DNA from: Dactylosporangium aurantiacum
Lineage (GTDB): Bacteria > Actinomycetota > Actinomycetes > Mycobacteriales > Micromonosporaceae
Assembly: GCF_000716715.1 (NCBI RefSeq)
Contig: NZ_JNYJ01000024.1
Coordinates: 124,001-188,000 of the forward strand
DNA length: 64,000 nucleotides
Reading direction: 5' to 3'
Both the position numbers and the translations under genes were made by a program. Positions 56,301-63,585 of the stretch are shown piece by piece. The notes under the pieces were generated by a model. The model saw only the letters and a program-made list of their open reading frames with translations. It was not told where the DNA came from and made no database searches. Positions within the stretch are counted from its first letter, which is position 1, and every line of letters starts with the position of its first letter.

Positions 56301-58796
56301 GGGTGTCGGATCCTCCGCCGGGACGGTGACGCCGAGCTCGCGCAGCGCCGCCACGCCGAGGTCGATCGCCTCCCCGAGCCGGCCGCGGTGGGTCAGGCTG
56401 CGGACCTGCACGCCCGTCGCGTCGGCCCGGTCCATGACACCGGCGGTCAGGCCCTCGATCGCGCGGTACTCCTCGTCGGCCTCCTCCAGGCGGCCCAGGC
56501 CGTACAGGGCGGCGTGGCGGCAGGTGCGCACCTCGACGAGCGTGCCGGTGTCGCCGGGGTCGACCAGCCGCAGCGTCGCGGCCAGCAGCGCGGCCACCAC
56601 CGCGTGGTCCCCGGCCAGCTGGGCCTGGCCGGCGGCGCGGCGCAGCAGCCGCACCACCCGGCCCCGCTCCTCGGCGTCGCCGACCGCGTCGACCACCGGC
56701 AGGTACTGCTCCGCCGCGACCATGAACAGCGCCGGGACGGCCGCCAGCCGTCGCGCCGTCGCCAGCCGCAGGGGCCGGCACCGCGGACCCAGCCCGCGCA
56801 GGACCACCTCGTGGACGCGGTCGTGGCGGAACCGCACCGTCGGGCGCGTCCCGGGCTCCAGCACCAGCAGGCCGTCGTCCAGGGCGGGCGCCAGCCGCTG
56901 CTCCGCCAGGTCCTCCGGCACGGCGGTCGCGGTGCGCAGCACGCCGAGCTCGGCCCGCCCGCCCAGGCACGCCATCACCTCCACCAGCTGCCGGGTCGCC
57001 GGTGGCAGCGCCCGCACCCGCGCGGCGAGCAGCCCGGCGACCTCGGACCGGCCGAGGCGCGCGCGCACGGCCGCCGCGTCCCACTGCCATCCGGCGGCCG
57101 AGACGCGCAGCACGCCGTCGCGGCGCAGCGCGTTGAGCAGCTCCACCGTCTCGTACGGGTTGCCGGAGGTGTACGGGTGGATCAGCTTGCCCAGACCGGT
57201 CGCCCGGGCCGGGTCCACGTGGAGCATCTCGGCGACCATCGTGACCGTGCCGGACACCGGCAGGTTGCCCAGCCGCAGGTGCCGCACCCCGGGCCGCTCC
57301 CGCCACCGCGCCAGCGGCGCCGCGAGTGTCCGGGCCCCGTCCGCGTCACCCGCGCGGTACGCGCACACCATCAGCAAGCCGTCGAGCCGCTCCGCCTCCA
57401 GCAGGAGCTCGATGATCTCCAGCGGCGACTGGCCCGCCCACTGCAGGTCGTCGACGAACATCACCACGGGGCGTTTCGGGGAGGCGACCGCGCGCATCAC
57501 GTCCACCGCCAGCCGCTGCGCCCGCACGTGGGCGGTCAGCGGATCCCCCGGGTCGGGCACCCTGCCCAGCAGCGCGGCGAACTCCGGGGCCACCGCGGCC
57601 AGCAGGCCCGCGTTCGGCCCGACCGCCGCGAGGAGCCGTTCGTGCACCTGCGCCAGCTCGTGCTCCGGCTCGGCCAGCAGCAGCCGGCCCAACGCCTGGT
57701 ACGCCTGGCGGAGCCCGTTGAACTCCATGTCCCGCCGGTGCTGGTCGAACTTGCCGGTGACGAACCAGCCGTTGCCGCCGGTCACCACCGGCCGCAGCTC
57801 GTCGACCAGCGCGGTCTTGCCGACGCCCGAGGCCCCGCCGATCAGCACCCCGCGGCACCGCCCGGCCAGCGCCCCCTCGAACGCCTCCTTGAGCACCGCC
57901 ACCTCCGCGGCGCGCCCCGCCAGTCGCGACGGCGGCAGCAGCCGCAGCGGCACGTCGTGCTCACCGACCCGCAGCCCGGCGGCGGCACCGGGGCCGCCGG
58001 CGCGCACCCGCTCCAGGTCGGCGAGCAGGCCCTCCGCCGTCTGGTACCGGTTGTCCGGCTCCTTCTCCAGCAGGTGCATGATGATCCTGGACAGCGGCCC
58101 CGGCGGCGGCACCGGCACCCGGGCCAGGTGGTCGTGCGTGAGGCGCAACGGGTCGCCGGAGCCGAACGGCGGCGCACCCGCGGCCAGCTCGTACAGGGTG
58201 GCGCCCAGCGCGTACAGGTCGGCCCGGTGGTCGATCGACCGGCCGGTGCGCCCGGTCTGCTCCGGCGCCAGGTACGGCAACGTCCCCACGATCTCCGTGT
58301 GGTGGGTGAACCTCGGTCGCAGCTCGGCCAGGAACGAGGCCAGGTCGAAGTCCACGAGGCACGGCGCTCCGGTGCGGGAGACCACGATGTTCGTCGGCGC
58401 GATGTCCCGGTGCAGCACGCCCCGCCGGTGCATCCCGGCCACCGCCCGGGTCAACGCCACCGCCAGGTCGAGCAGCTCGCCGGCGGGCAGTGGCAGCGCC
58501 GTCCCGGTCAGGCTCTCGCCGCCGACGTCCGCCAGCACGACCGACCCCGGGAACGCCGGCGCGTCCAACAGCTGCGCCACGCCTTCGACGCCGCGCAGCC
58601 GCTCGAGGATGGCCGTCTCGTGCTGCGCCCGCCGCCGCGCCTCCGGCCCCAGTGGCTCCTTGCGGATGACGGTGCCACCACCGCAGACGGGCACCCGGGT
58701 CACCCGCGTACGTTCGCTCTCGTGCACGATGCCCGCCCGAGCCGCCGGACGCCGCGACGCCACCTCCCGTGCCGCCAGATCGCCGCCCGCTCCCAT
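53400..58796 (-). CDS. Ser/Thr kinase-AAA ATPase-GAF-histidine kinase fusion
   Basis: A 1798-residue protein joining three enzymes. Residues ~30-260: a Hanks-type kinase with VLHRDIAPTNIVV (His129-Arg130-Asp131) and DFDLASF in place of DFG. Residues ~290-560: a MalT/PknK-like ATPase with LIGGASGVGKTAL (Lys327) and VVMFVDDLQWAG (Walker B). Residues ~600-1270: a long helical, TPR-like region. Then a GAF domain (~1300-1440), a second GAF-like sensor (~1450-1590), and a HisKA_3 kinase with RIERDLHDGAQQRLVALALQLR (His1608), EALTNAAKHAQAS and GTGLVGLKDRAEALGG. Such trifunctional proteins exist in actinomycetes and cyanobacteria. It should couple ligand sensing to phosphorylation, with an unknown response regulator. 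Confidence 0.92.
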   Translation of the reverse strand: MGAGGDLAAREVASRRPAARAGIVHESERTRVTRVPVCGGGTVIRKEPLGPEARRRAQHETAILERLRGVEGVAQLLDAPAFPGSVVLADVGGESLTGTALPLPAGELLDLAVALTRAVAGMHRRGVLHRDIAPTNIVVSRTGAPCLVDFDLASFLAELRPRFTHHTEIVGTLPYLAPEQTGRTGRSIDHRADLYALGATLYELAAGAPPFGSGDPLRLTHDHLARVPVPPPGPLSRIIMHLLEKEPDNRYQTAEGLLADLERVRAGGPGAAAGLRVGEHDVPLRLLPPSRLAGRAAEVAVLKEAFEGALAGRCRGVLIGGASGVGKTALVDELRPVVTGGNGWFVTGKFDQHRRDMEFNGLRQAYQALGRLLLAEPEHELAQVHERLLAAVGPNAGLLAAVAPEFAALLGRVPDPGDPLTAHVRAQRLAVDVMRAVASPKRPVVMFVDDLQWAGQSPLEIIELLLEAERLDGLLMVCAYRAGDADGARTLAAPLARWRERPGVRHLRLGNLPVSGTVTMVAEMLHVDPARATGLGKLIHPYTSGNPYETVELLNALRRDGVLRVSAAGWQWDAAAVRARLGRSEVAGLLAARVRALPPATRQLVEVMACLGGRAELGVLRTATAVPEDLAEQRLAPALDDGLLVLEPGTRPTVRFRHDRVHEVVLRGLGPRCRPLRLATARRLAAVPALFMVAAEQYLPVVDAVGDAEERGRVVRLLRRAAGQAQLAGDHAVVAALLAATLRLVDPGDTGTLVEVRTCRHAALYGLGRLEEADEEYRAIEGLTAGVMDRADATGVQVRSLTHRGRLGEAIDLGVAALRELGVTVPAEDPTPGGLDELYRWLDRTGGADELTRSEISDPALLAATHLLTAVLTAAYLAAHYDLYSRLSLEALRMWLEHGPGPTLVGPVGAAATVAVLHGDLAAGYRVLRRILALGEARGYEADLAQVRFLHALRSCWFEPLENSVETGRQAREGLLAAGDLTHGAFTYYATVVGLLDTAPSLDGCVAEVEAGLAFMRRTGSEQSGWWLDSYRWLADVLRGECSPAPVEAATARYAGDPLALFHAHVNRAFAAAVLGDPVGLAQHTAAAMPLLPAAPGLYPTALAYLLRGLSLAGQARDSHGDDRGALLAELDEATRWLADRAVDAPANFLHLVRLVEAEQAWAVGDFHVAALAFDAARHEAVQRGRPWHAALISEHAGRFCLAHGVEHAGHSLLLEARQEYLAWGATAKVHQLDWAYPTLRPPPDRHGDAHRVHSSVTTGTIDLLGILSASRALSSQTRVEGLHTELVRALGAITGATQVRLVLWSGERQDWLLPAPGGVDAVRVTGDEHAVPLSVLRYVQRAREPLVVGDVTRDDRFARDPYLAGLGCCSMLAVPIVNRGTLQAVLLLENRLIRGAFSVERLDAVKLIAGQLAVSLDNARLYADYRRIANEQAALRRVATLVARGAGPDTVFAAVADEVGALFDAESTAVIRFEAAGEATVMGGFGITHTAIGTRMRLDPRSAMAAVQVTGRAARCHAVYRSRPGSTGRQSVIAGPILVEGRLWGAVVATARRDRLDEDAEQRLAGFNELLATGIANAESRAELTTSRARIVATADQTRRRIERDLHDGAQQRLVALALQLRTAQADVPPQLDALGRQLDRAVAAATAAADEVREIAHGIHPGMLTEGGLGPALRGLARRSPVPVELGIRTVGRLPERVEVSAYYIVAEALTNAAKHAQASTITVTVDVVGTVLRVTVCDDGVGGADFAGGTGLVGLKDRAEALGGSITLSSPHGRGTRLAVEIPTACEPEAPGPTG

Positions 58797-58977
58797 CCGG
58801 CACCTCCGGTTCCGGTAGGTCTAGTGCCCTGCTTACACCGATTTGACCGCAACGGCGAGCACCTCCGCGGGTGGACCGGGGCCGCCCGGCATCGATCGGC
58901 GAGCGTGGTTGCCCACCGCCCGGCATCGCCGGGACGTCACTCGCCGTGATGGCGCGTTGACGTTGTGGCGCCGACCC

Positions 58978-59042
58978 GCTTGCAAGTGCGCTTGCGGTGG
59001 CGCTTGAGGGGTCCCGCAAGCCGACCGCAAGTGCTCACCAAG
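58978..59042. repeat. array of GCTTG/CAAG repeats at ~12-bp spacing
   Basis: GCTTG begins at 58978, 58990 and 59002 (12-bp steps), followed by the inverse CAAG at 59017, 59028 and 59039 (11-bp steps). The two sets face each other. The array lies in the 363-bp spacer 58797-59159 between the large kinase gene (reading left from 58796) and a 23-codon plus-strand ORF. Helical-turn spacing suggests cooperative protein binding. Nothing else is recognisable in this spacer. Confidence 0.5.
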
Positions 59043-59065
59043 TGCGCGCCGGCAGAGTGTGCACC

Positions 59066-59137
59066 ATGACGAACACGACCACGTTCTGGGCCGGCCCGAC
59101 CTTCACCGCCGCCACCACCGACGCCACCGACGCCTGA
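59066..59137 (+). CDS. possible 23-residue Thr-rich peptide
   Basis: ATG at 59066, TGA at 59135-59137. The peptide begins MTNTTTFWAGPTFTAAT and ends in Asp-Ala. It starts 24 bp after the GCTTG/CAAG array. There is only a weak purine stretch (GGCAGAG) upstream, so expression is uncertain. A short Thr-rich peptide with Phe-Trp could be a modified-peptide precursor or a non-functional ORF; no modifying enzyme is adjacent. Confidence 0.25.
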   Translation: MTNTTTFWAGPTFTAATTDATDA

Positions 59138-59159
59138 CCCGCGGTCCGGGATCCGGCGC

Positions 59160-59570
59160 TCACCACATCGCGCCGACCGCCGCTGCCAGGGCGACCGCTG
59201 ACGCCGCGGCACGGACGCGGTCCACGCGCAGCAGTGCGGTGATCCGTCCGGGATCGTGTCCGGTGCTGAGCCGTGCATGGGCCGGGGCCGCGGCGGCCGC
59301 GGTGACCGCGAACGCGACCGCGGTCGCGGCCAGCGCCAGCAGCGTCCAGGCGTCCGGGCCGGACCACAGCGCCCATCCCCCGGTCACCACCAGCGCGCCG
59401 TAGACACCGACGACGAGGCCGGTGATCGCCGTGGTGTGGGCGCGGTGCGCGTCCGGCCACTGCGCCGCGGGGACCCTCGCGAGGGCCGGATACACCACCG
59501 CCGTGACCGTCGCCTGGAAGCCGAAGTGGGCGGCGGCCGCCGCCAGCAGGGCCGCCTCAGAGGTCATCAC
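59160..59570 (-). CDS. small four-helix membrane protein (DUF1772-like)
   Basis: A 136-residue protein of four hydrophobic helices with HFGFQATVTAVVYPALARVP near the N-terminus and TTAITGLVVGVYGALVVTGGWAL in the middle. The pattern VVYPALA...W..AH..H....T recurs in DUF1772-type membrane proteins of actinomycetes. Function unknown. The start could be GTG at 59570 or the adjacent ATG at 59567; there is no clear ribosome site. It converges with the small plus-strand ORF at 59066-59137. Confidence 0.65.
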   Translation of the reverse strand: MMTSEAALLAAAAAHFGFQATVTAVVYPALARVPAAQWPDAHRAHTTAITGLVVGVYGALVVTGGWALWSGPDAWTLLALAATAVAFAVTAAAAAPAHARLSTGHDPGRITALLRVDRVRAAASAVALAAAVGAMW

Positions 59571-59583
59571 GTCAGCAAGCGAA

Positions 59584-59787
59584 TCACGCCGGACGGGCCG
59601 GCCGGGAGACGAACGCCTCGCTCGCGGGGGCTCCGGCGAGGTCCGCGATGATCTCGGCGGTCTCCTCCGGGTGGGTGATCACGGGCTCGGCGTACGTCGC
59701 GATCGGCTGAGCCTTGAGCCGCGGCCGCAGCCACGCGTGGTCAACGGTCCCTGGATGGTCCTGCGGGCCCGCCGGCCCTCGGACAGC
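59584..59787 (-). pseudogene. orphan open frame after the ABC permease stop
   Basis: In the 217-bp gap between the ABC permease and the small membrane gene, the frame of the permease continues past its TGA for 67 codons to a TGA at 59584-59586. The end is protein-like (ATYAEPVITHPEETAEIIAD, then PASEAFVSRPARP). There is no start codon in a sensible place and no ribosome site. It may be the tail of a deleted gene or chance; the family is not recognised. Confidence 0.25.
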
Positions 59788-60843
59788 TCAGACCTCGTCC
59801 CAGCGGAACCGCCACACCGCGATGGCGGACAGCACCACGGCGAAGCCCAGCAGGATGCCCACCTCGGGCAGGACGCTGAGCGGACCCTTGCCGCGCACCA
59901 TGACGTCCAGCATCGCGGTGTTCAGGTGCCGCAACGGCAGGATCTCCGCGAATCCCCGCAGCCAGCCGGGGGCGTTGTCGAGCGGGAAGAACGACCCGGA
60001 CAGGAAGGCCATCGGCAGCACGATCAGGTTCACCATCACGTTCGCCGCCTCCTCCGTCTTGGCGAGCGCGCCGGCGAGCAGCCCGATCGACAGGAACGAC
60101 AGCGTGCCGGCGAGGATCACCACGATCGACATCCACCAGGCGTCGGCGAGGTGCAGCCCGAAGTACGGCAGGGACGCGACACCGAGGAAGATCGCGGTCT
60201 GTAGCAGGGCGACCCCGAGGCTCACCACGACGCGGGCGGTCACGATCGACGAGGTGCGCACCGGCGACAGCCGCAGGCGGCGCAGGATCTGCTTGCGGCG
60301 CCAGTTCACCAGGGTCATCGCCGCGCCGAACGTGGCGCCCGTCGCGATCGCCCAACCGAGCAGCCCCGGCGTGACGTACTGGATCGCCTTGAGCGAGGTG
60401 TCCTCGACCTGCCGCATGTCCAGCGCGACCTTCGGCGGCGCGCCGCCGGACTGCAGCGCGAGCTGGTTGAACACCGACCGGACGGTGGCGGCCCGCACCG
60501 TGTCGGCCGCGGAGTAGTGCACCACCAGCTGGTCGCCGCGCTGCTCGACGGCGGCCGCGATGTCGCCGTCCTTGACCTTCCTGACCGCGGCCGTGGCGTC
60601 GTCGGTCCTGGTGATGTCGAGCACCTTGGACAGTTCGGCCCGATCGTCGCCCTGGACGGCGTCCAGCACGGGCACCGCGCCGATCTGCTCGATCTGGACG
60701 CGCGGCGCGCCCTGGTCCTTGAACAGGCCACCGAACAGCACCAGGAACATGAGCGGGAACAGCACCGTGAAGAACAGCGCCGTACGGTCGCGGACGAAAC
60801 CGCGCAGCATCGCCTTCGACAGGCTGGCGAACCCCCGTGTCAT
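59788..60843 (-). CDS. ABC-2 type transporter permease
   Basis: A 351-residue permease: TM1 (TALFFTVLFPLMFLVLFGGLF), a ~130-residue extracytoplasmic domain, then five TM helices (YVTPGLLGWAIATGATFGAAMTL onward). FLSGSFFPLDNAPGWLRGFAEILPLRHLN is the typical ABC-2 loop. With the ATPase encoded upstream it forms a DrrAB-like exporter, probably of a hydrophobic compound or lipid. Its start overlaps the ATPase stop (ATGA at 60840-60843). Confidence 0.93.
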   Translation of the reverse strand: MTRGFASLSKAMLRGFVRDRTALFFTVLFPLMFLVLFGGLFKDQGAPRVQIEQIGAVPVLDAVQGDDRAELSKVLDITRTDDATAAVRKVKDGDIAAAVEQRGDQLVVHYSAADTVRAATVRSVFNQLALQSGGAPPKVALDMRQVEDTSLKAIQYVTPGLLGWAIATGATFGAAMTLVNWRRKQILRRLRLSPVRTSSIVTARVVVSLGVALLQTAIFLGVASLPYFGLHLADAWWMSIVVILAGTLSFLSIGLLAGALAKTEEAANVMVNLIVLPMAFLSGSFFPLDNAPGWLRGFAEILPLRHLNTAMLDVMVRGKGPLSVLPEVGILLGFAVVLSAIAVWRFRWDEV

Positions 60844-61742
60844 GCCCGGTACTCCCGTCCGGTCAGCTCGAGGAACACGTCCTCGAGGGTGGCCCCGGAC
60901 ACCGACAGGCCCTTGAGGGCGTTGCGCTCGGCGAGCGCGGCGAGCACGGGCGCCGGCGTCCGGGTGGCGATGCTGAGCGACACGGTGTCGTCTTCGACGG
61001 TCGCGTCGGGGAACAGGGCCCGCACGTCGCCCGCGGGCAGCACGCCGCTCTCGATGGCGATGCGGGTGGGCGCGTCGAGCCCGCGGACCAGCACCGCGGG
61101 CGGCCCCGAGCTGAGGATCCGGCCGCGGTCCATGATGGCGACCCGGTCGCACAGGGTCTCGGCCTCGTCGAGGTAGTGCGTGGTGAGCACGACGGTGCGC
61201 CCCTGCCCGTTGATGTCGCGCAGCAGGTCCCACAGGTTGCGGCGGGCCTGCGGGTCCAGCGCGGCGGTGGGCTCGTCGAGGAACACCAGCTGCGGGTCGT
61301 GGGCCAGCGCGCAGGCGATCGACAGCCGCTGTTTCTGACCGCCGGACAGGGTCTCGGAGCGTTCGTCGGCCTTGTCGGCGAGGCCCACGACCTCGAGCAT
61401 GTCGTCGGCCTTGCGGTCCGGTACGCCGTACAGCGAGGCGAACGTGCGGATCTGCTCCCGGGCGGTGAGCCGGTCGAAGAAGGAGTTCGCCTGCAGCTGC
61501 ACCCCCATGCGCGGCAGCAGCTTGGCGTTGCGCGGCCAGGGCGACTCGCCGAGGAGCCGCACCGAACCGCGGTCGGGTTCACGCAGACCCTCGACGATCT
61601 CCAGGGTGGTGGTCTTGCCGGCGCCGTTCGGTCCGAGGATGCCGAAGAACTCGCCGTCCTGCACCTCGAACGACACGCCGTCGACCGCCTTCAGGTCGCC
61701 GTAGGCCTTGTGGAGGTCCTCCACCACGATCGTCGCGGACAT
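60840..61742 (-). CDS. ABC transporter ATP-binding protein (DrrA-like)
   Basis: A 300-residue ATPase with Walker A GPNGAGKT (37-44), LSGGQ (132-136), Walker B LVFLDEP (152-158) and the switch His in TTHYLDEAE. The C-terminal ~80 residues are the DrrA-type extension (GATLEDVFLELTGREYRA). The start ATG at 61742 begins right at the first strand. An ATG seven codons upstream (61763) is possible, but the sequence between them looks like a promoter and operator (TTACAGT, and GACAT-tc-ATGTC across the start), suggesting a leaderless transcript. No regulator gene is adjacent. Confidence 0.93.
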   Translation of the reverse strand: MSATIVVEDLHKAYGDLKAVDGVSFEVQDGEFFGILGPNGAGKTTTLEIVEGLREPDRGSVRLLGESPWPRNAKLLPRMGVQLQANSFFDRLTAREQIRTFASLYGVPDRKADDMLEVVGLADKADERSETLSGGQKQRLSIACALAHDPQLVFLDEPTAALDPQARRNLWDLLRDINGQGRTVVLTTHYLDEAETLCDRVAIMDRGRILSSGPPAVLVRGLDAPTRIAIESGVLPAGDVRALFPDATVEDDTVSLSIATRTPAPVLAALAERNALKGLSVSGATLEDVFLELTGREYRA

Positions 61743-61909
61743 GAATGTCACTGTAACGATCATGAGTGTCCGCCGCTGCCCCGCCGCGGGCGCCGTCGCC
61801 CGCCGGCCGGGCGCGCGGGCCTGGTACCGCGTGCCGATGGTCGGCATCTGCTCGTCGATGCGTGGGCGCTTCGGCGAGCGCGGTTCGCACAGCCACCCGG
61901 CCGCCGCCG

Positions 61910-62773
61910 TCAGGACGGCGGGCAGACGGCGTGGGCGGCGGCCAGGATCTGTTCGGTGACCGGCGTCGGGTGCGAGACGAGGGTGAGGTGCGAGCCGCCC
62001 GGCACCTGCAGGATCCTCGCGTTGGCACGGCGGGCCATCGCCTGCTGCGACTCCGGCGTGATGATCTTGTCGGCGGTGCCGATGACGTACCAGGACGGGA
62101 TCGTCTGCCACGCGGCGGCCTTCGACGGGGTGGTGAAGGCGCGCATCGTCGCCGGTCGCTGCCCGGCCCACAGGGTCGTCGCGAGCGGCTTGGGCAGGTC
62201 CTGGCCGAACGACTGCAGGAACACCGGCTGCTTGAGGTACAGCTCGGCGTCGCCGGACGGCGCGCCGGTGTACGGGACCCGGTCGTACAGCGTGGCGGGC
62301 TGCGCGCCGAGGGCGGAGGTCGCGCCGCTGAGCTGGGCGGTGGTCTCGCCGACCGCGGGTGCGGCGGCGTCGACGTAGACCAGTTGCCGCACGGCCGGGT
62401 TGTTCGCCGCGCCGTTGGTGATGACCGAGCCGCCGTAGGAGTGCCCGACGAGCACGACCGGCCCGTCGATCGTCTTGAGGAACGCGGCCAGGTCGGCGGC
62501 GTCGCCGGTGAGCCCGCGCAGCGGGTTGGCGAAGGCACGCACCACGTACCCCTCGCGCTGCAGCCGCTCGGTCACGCCGTTCCAGCTGGAGGTGCCCGCC
62601 CACGCGCCGTGGACCAGCACGACCGTCGGTTTCGCGGCGCAGGCAGCGGGTGCATTGCCCGCTGCCGCGGCGGTCGGCGGCGGCGGTTCGGCCGCGCCGA
62701 TGACGCCGAGGCTGGCCACGGCCATCACCGTGGCGAGCGAGGCCAGTGCCGGGGTGCTGCGCAGTGTCTTCAT
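61910..62773 (-). CDS. secreted alpha/beta hydrolase
   Basis: A 287-residue exported protein with a signal peptide (1-38, ending TAAAA) and an alpha/beta-hydrolase fold: VVLVHGAWAGTSSWNGV (oxyanion loop), VVLVGHSYGGSV (nucleophile Ser in GHSYG), VIGTADKIITPES (acid Asp region) and GGSHLTLVSHP (catalytic His). It resembles the AB-hydrolase_6/EstC-like group, esterases of unknown substrate. The gene follows the malonate decarboxylase genes after 15 bp and may be read with them, but a secreted esterase has no known role there. Confidence 0.9.
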   Translation of the reverse strand: MKTLRSTPALASLATVMAVASLGVIGAAEPPPPTAAAAGNAPAACAAKPTVVLVHGAWAGTSSWNGVTERLQREGYVVRAFANPLRGLTGDAADLAAFLKTIDGPVVLVGHSYGGSVITNGAANNPAVRQLVYVDAAAPAVGETTAQLSGATSALGAQPATLYDRVPYTGAPSGDAELYLKQPVFLQSFGQDLPKPLATTLWAGQRPATMRAFTTPSKAAAWQTIPSWYVIGTADKIITPESQQAMARRANARILQVPGGSHLTLVSHPTPVTEQILAAAHAVCPPS

Positions 62774-62788
62774 GTCGTGCCTCCCGCT

Positions 62789-62947
62789 TTAGGCGGCGAT
62801 CCCCGCGCGGTGCAGCCGGTGCAGGACGCCGGGGATGCCGAGGTCGTCGATCGCGAGGTCGGTGACGTCGTGCGGGTGTACCGCGGCGGCGAGCGCGGTC
62901 AGGACGCGGCCGGGCGGCACCTGCACGGTGGCGGGGGGCACGGTCAT
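62789..62947 (-). CDS. 52-residue ORF, probably a residual MdcH tail
   Basis: Its ATG overlaps the mdcG stop (ATGA at 62944-62947). The product contains VQVPPGRVLTALAAAVHPHD, which resembles the C-terminal end of malonyl-CoA:ACP transacylases (MdcH/FabD), where a (G/P)PGxVLTxL motif closes the fold. The catalytic GHSxG part is absent. I read it as the leftover tail of an mdcH gene that acquired a start, or as a small subunit retained for another reason. It cannot be catalytic. Confidence 0.45.
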   Translation of the reverse strand: MTVPPATVQVPPGRVLTALAAAVHPHDVTDLAIDDLGIPGVLHRLHRAGIAA

Positions 62948-63585
62948 GCGGCACGGATCCGGGCGGGGTCCACGAGGCAGGCGCCGCCGGCGGTGCGCAG
63001 CACCAACCGGTCGGCGCCGGTGGCGAGCTCGGCGAGGGCGACGGCCCCAACAGCGGTCTCGATCAGGCAGTCGACCCGCACCGGCGCCGCGACGGCCCGC
63101 AGCGTGTCGAGCAGCGTGGCGGCCCAGCCGGCCGCGGGCAGCGGGTCGCAGCGCACGACCAGGTCCAGGTCGCTGGCCGCGGTGGTGACCGGCCGGCCGG
63201 TGGCCAGCTCGAACCCGGTGCCGCCGACCGGTCCCCAGTCGTGGCCGAGCCGGTCGAGGGCCGGCCGGAGCGCCCGGAGCGCCGCCAGCGTGGGGGTCCG
63301 GTCGGTGCCGGTGTCGTGCGGCCGCAGCTGCTCCGGGCGCACCACCCGGGACACGGCGGCGGCGGGGACCTGCGTCGCGTGCCGCTGGTGCCGGGCGGGG
63401 CCGCGCACGCCGACGGCGACGTGCCCGCGCGGTGCGGTGCCGCGCCGCACGACCGCCCACGGCGTGCCGGTGACGGACTCGGCGACCCACGCCGGTTCCG
63501 TGCCGGTCAGCACAGCGGCGGGGTCGGCGAGCCGCACCAGGTCGTGGGCGCGGGCGCCGCGCATCGCGGGTTCGACTGGGCTCAT
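62944..63585 (-). CDS. mdcG: malonate decarboxylase holo-ACP synthase (phosphoribosyl-dephospho-CoA transferase)
   Basis: A 213-residue MdcG-type nucleotidyltransferase. It attaches the 2'-(5''-phosphoribosyl)-3'-dephospho-CoA prosthetic group to the malonate decarboxylase ACP. The two-metal site is visible as GTGFELATGRPVTTAASDLDLVVRC (Gly-Ser-like loop then DLD), preceded by RHDLVRL-like ARAHDLVRLADP and WGPVGGTGFE. The start ATG overlaps the stop of the upstream mdcD (ATGA at 63582-63585), and the stop overlaps the next ORF the same way. Confidence 0.82.
   Translation of the reverse strand: MSPVEPAMRGARAHDLVRLADPAAVLTGTEPAWVAESVTGTPWAVVRRGTAPRGHVAVGVRGPARHQRHATQVPAAAVSRVVRPEQLRPHDTGTDRTPTLAALRALRPALDRLGHDWGPVGGTGFELATGRPVTTAASDLDLVVRCDPLPAAGWAATLLDTLRAVAAPVRVDCLIETAVGAVALAELATGADRLVLRTAGGACLVDPARIRAA

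Noticed and set aside
54945..58949. Very long open frames opposite the giant kinase gene (and similar ones opposite other genes, e.g. 36743-41170)
   Set aside because: In such GC-rich DNA the frame antisense to a real gene is often open. The translations are Arg/Gly/Gln-rich, lack domains and ribosome sites, and span several unrelated genes.
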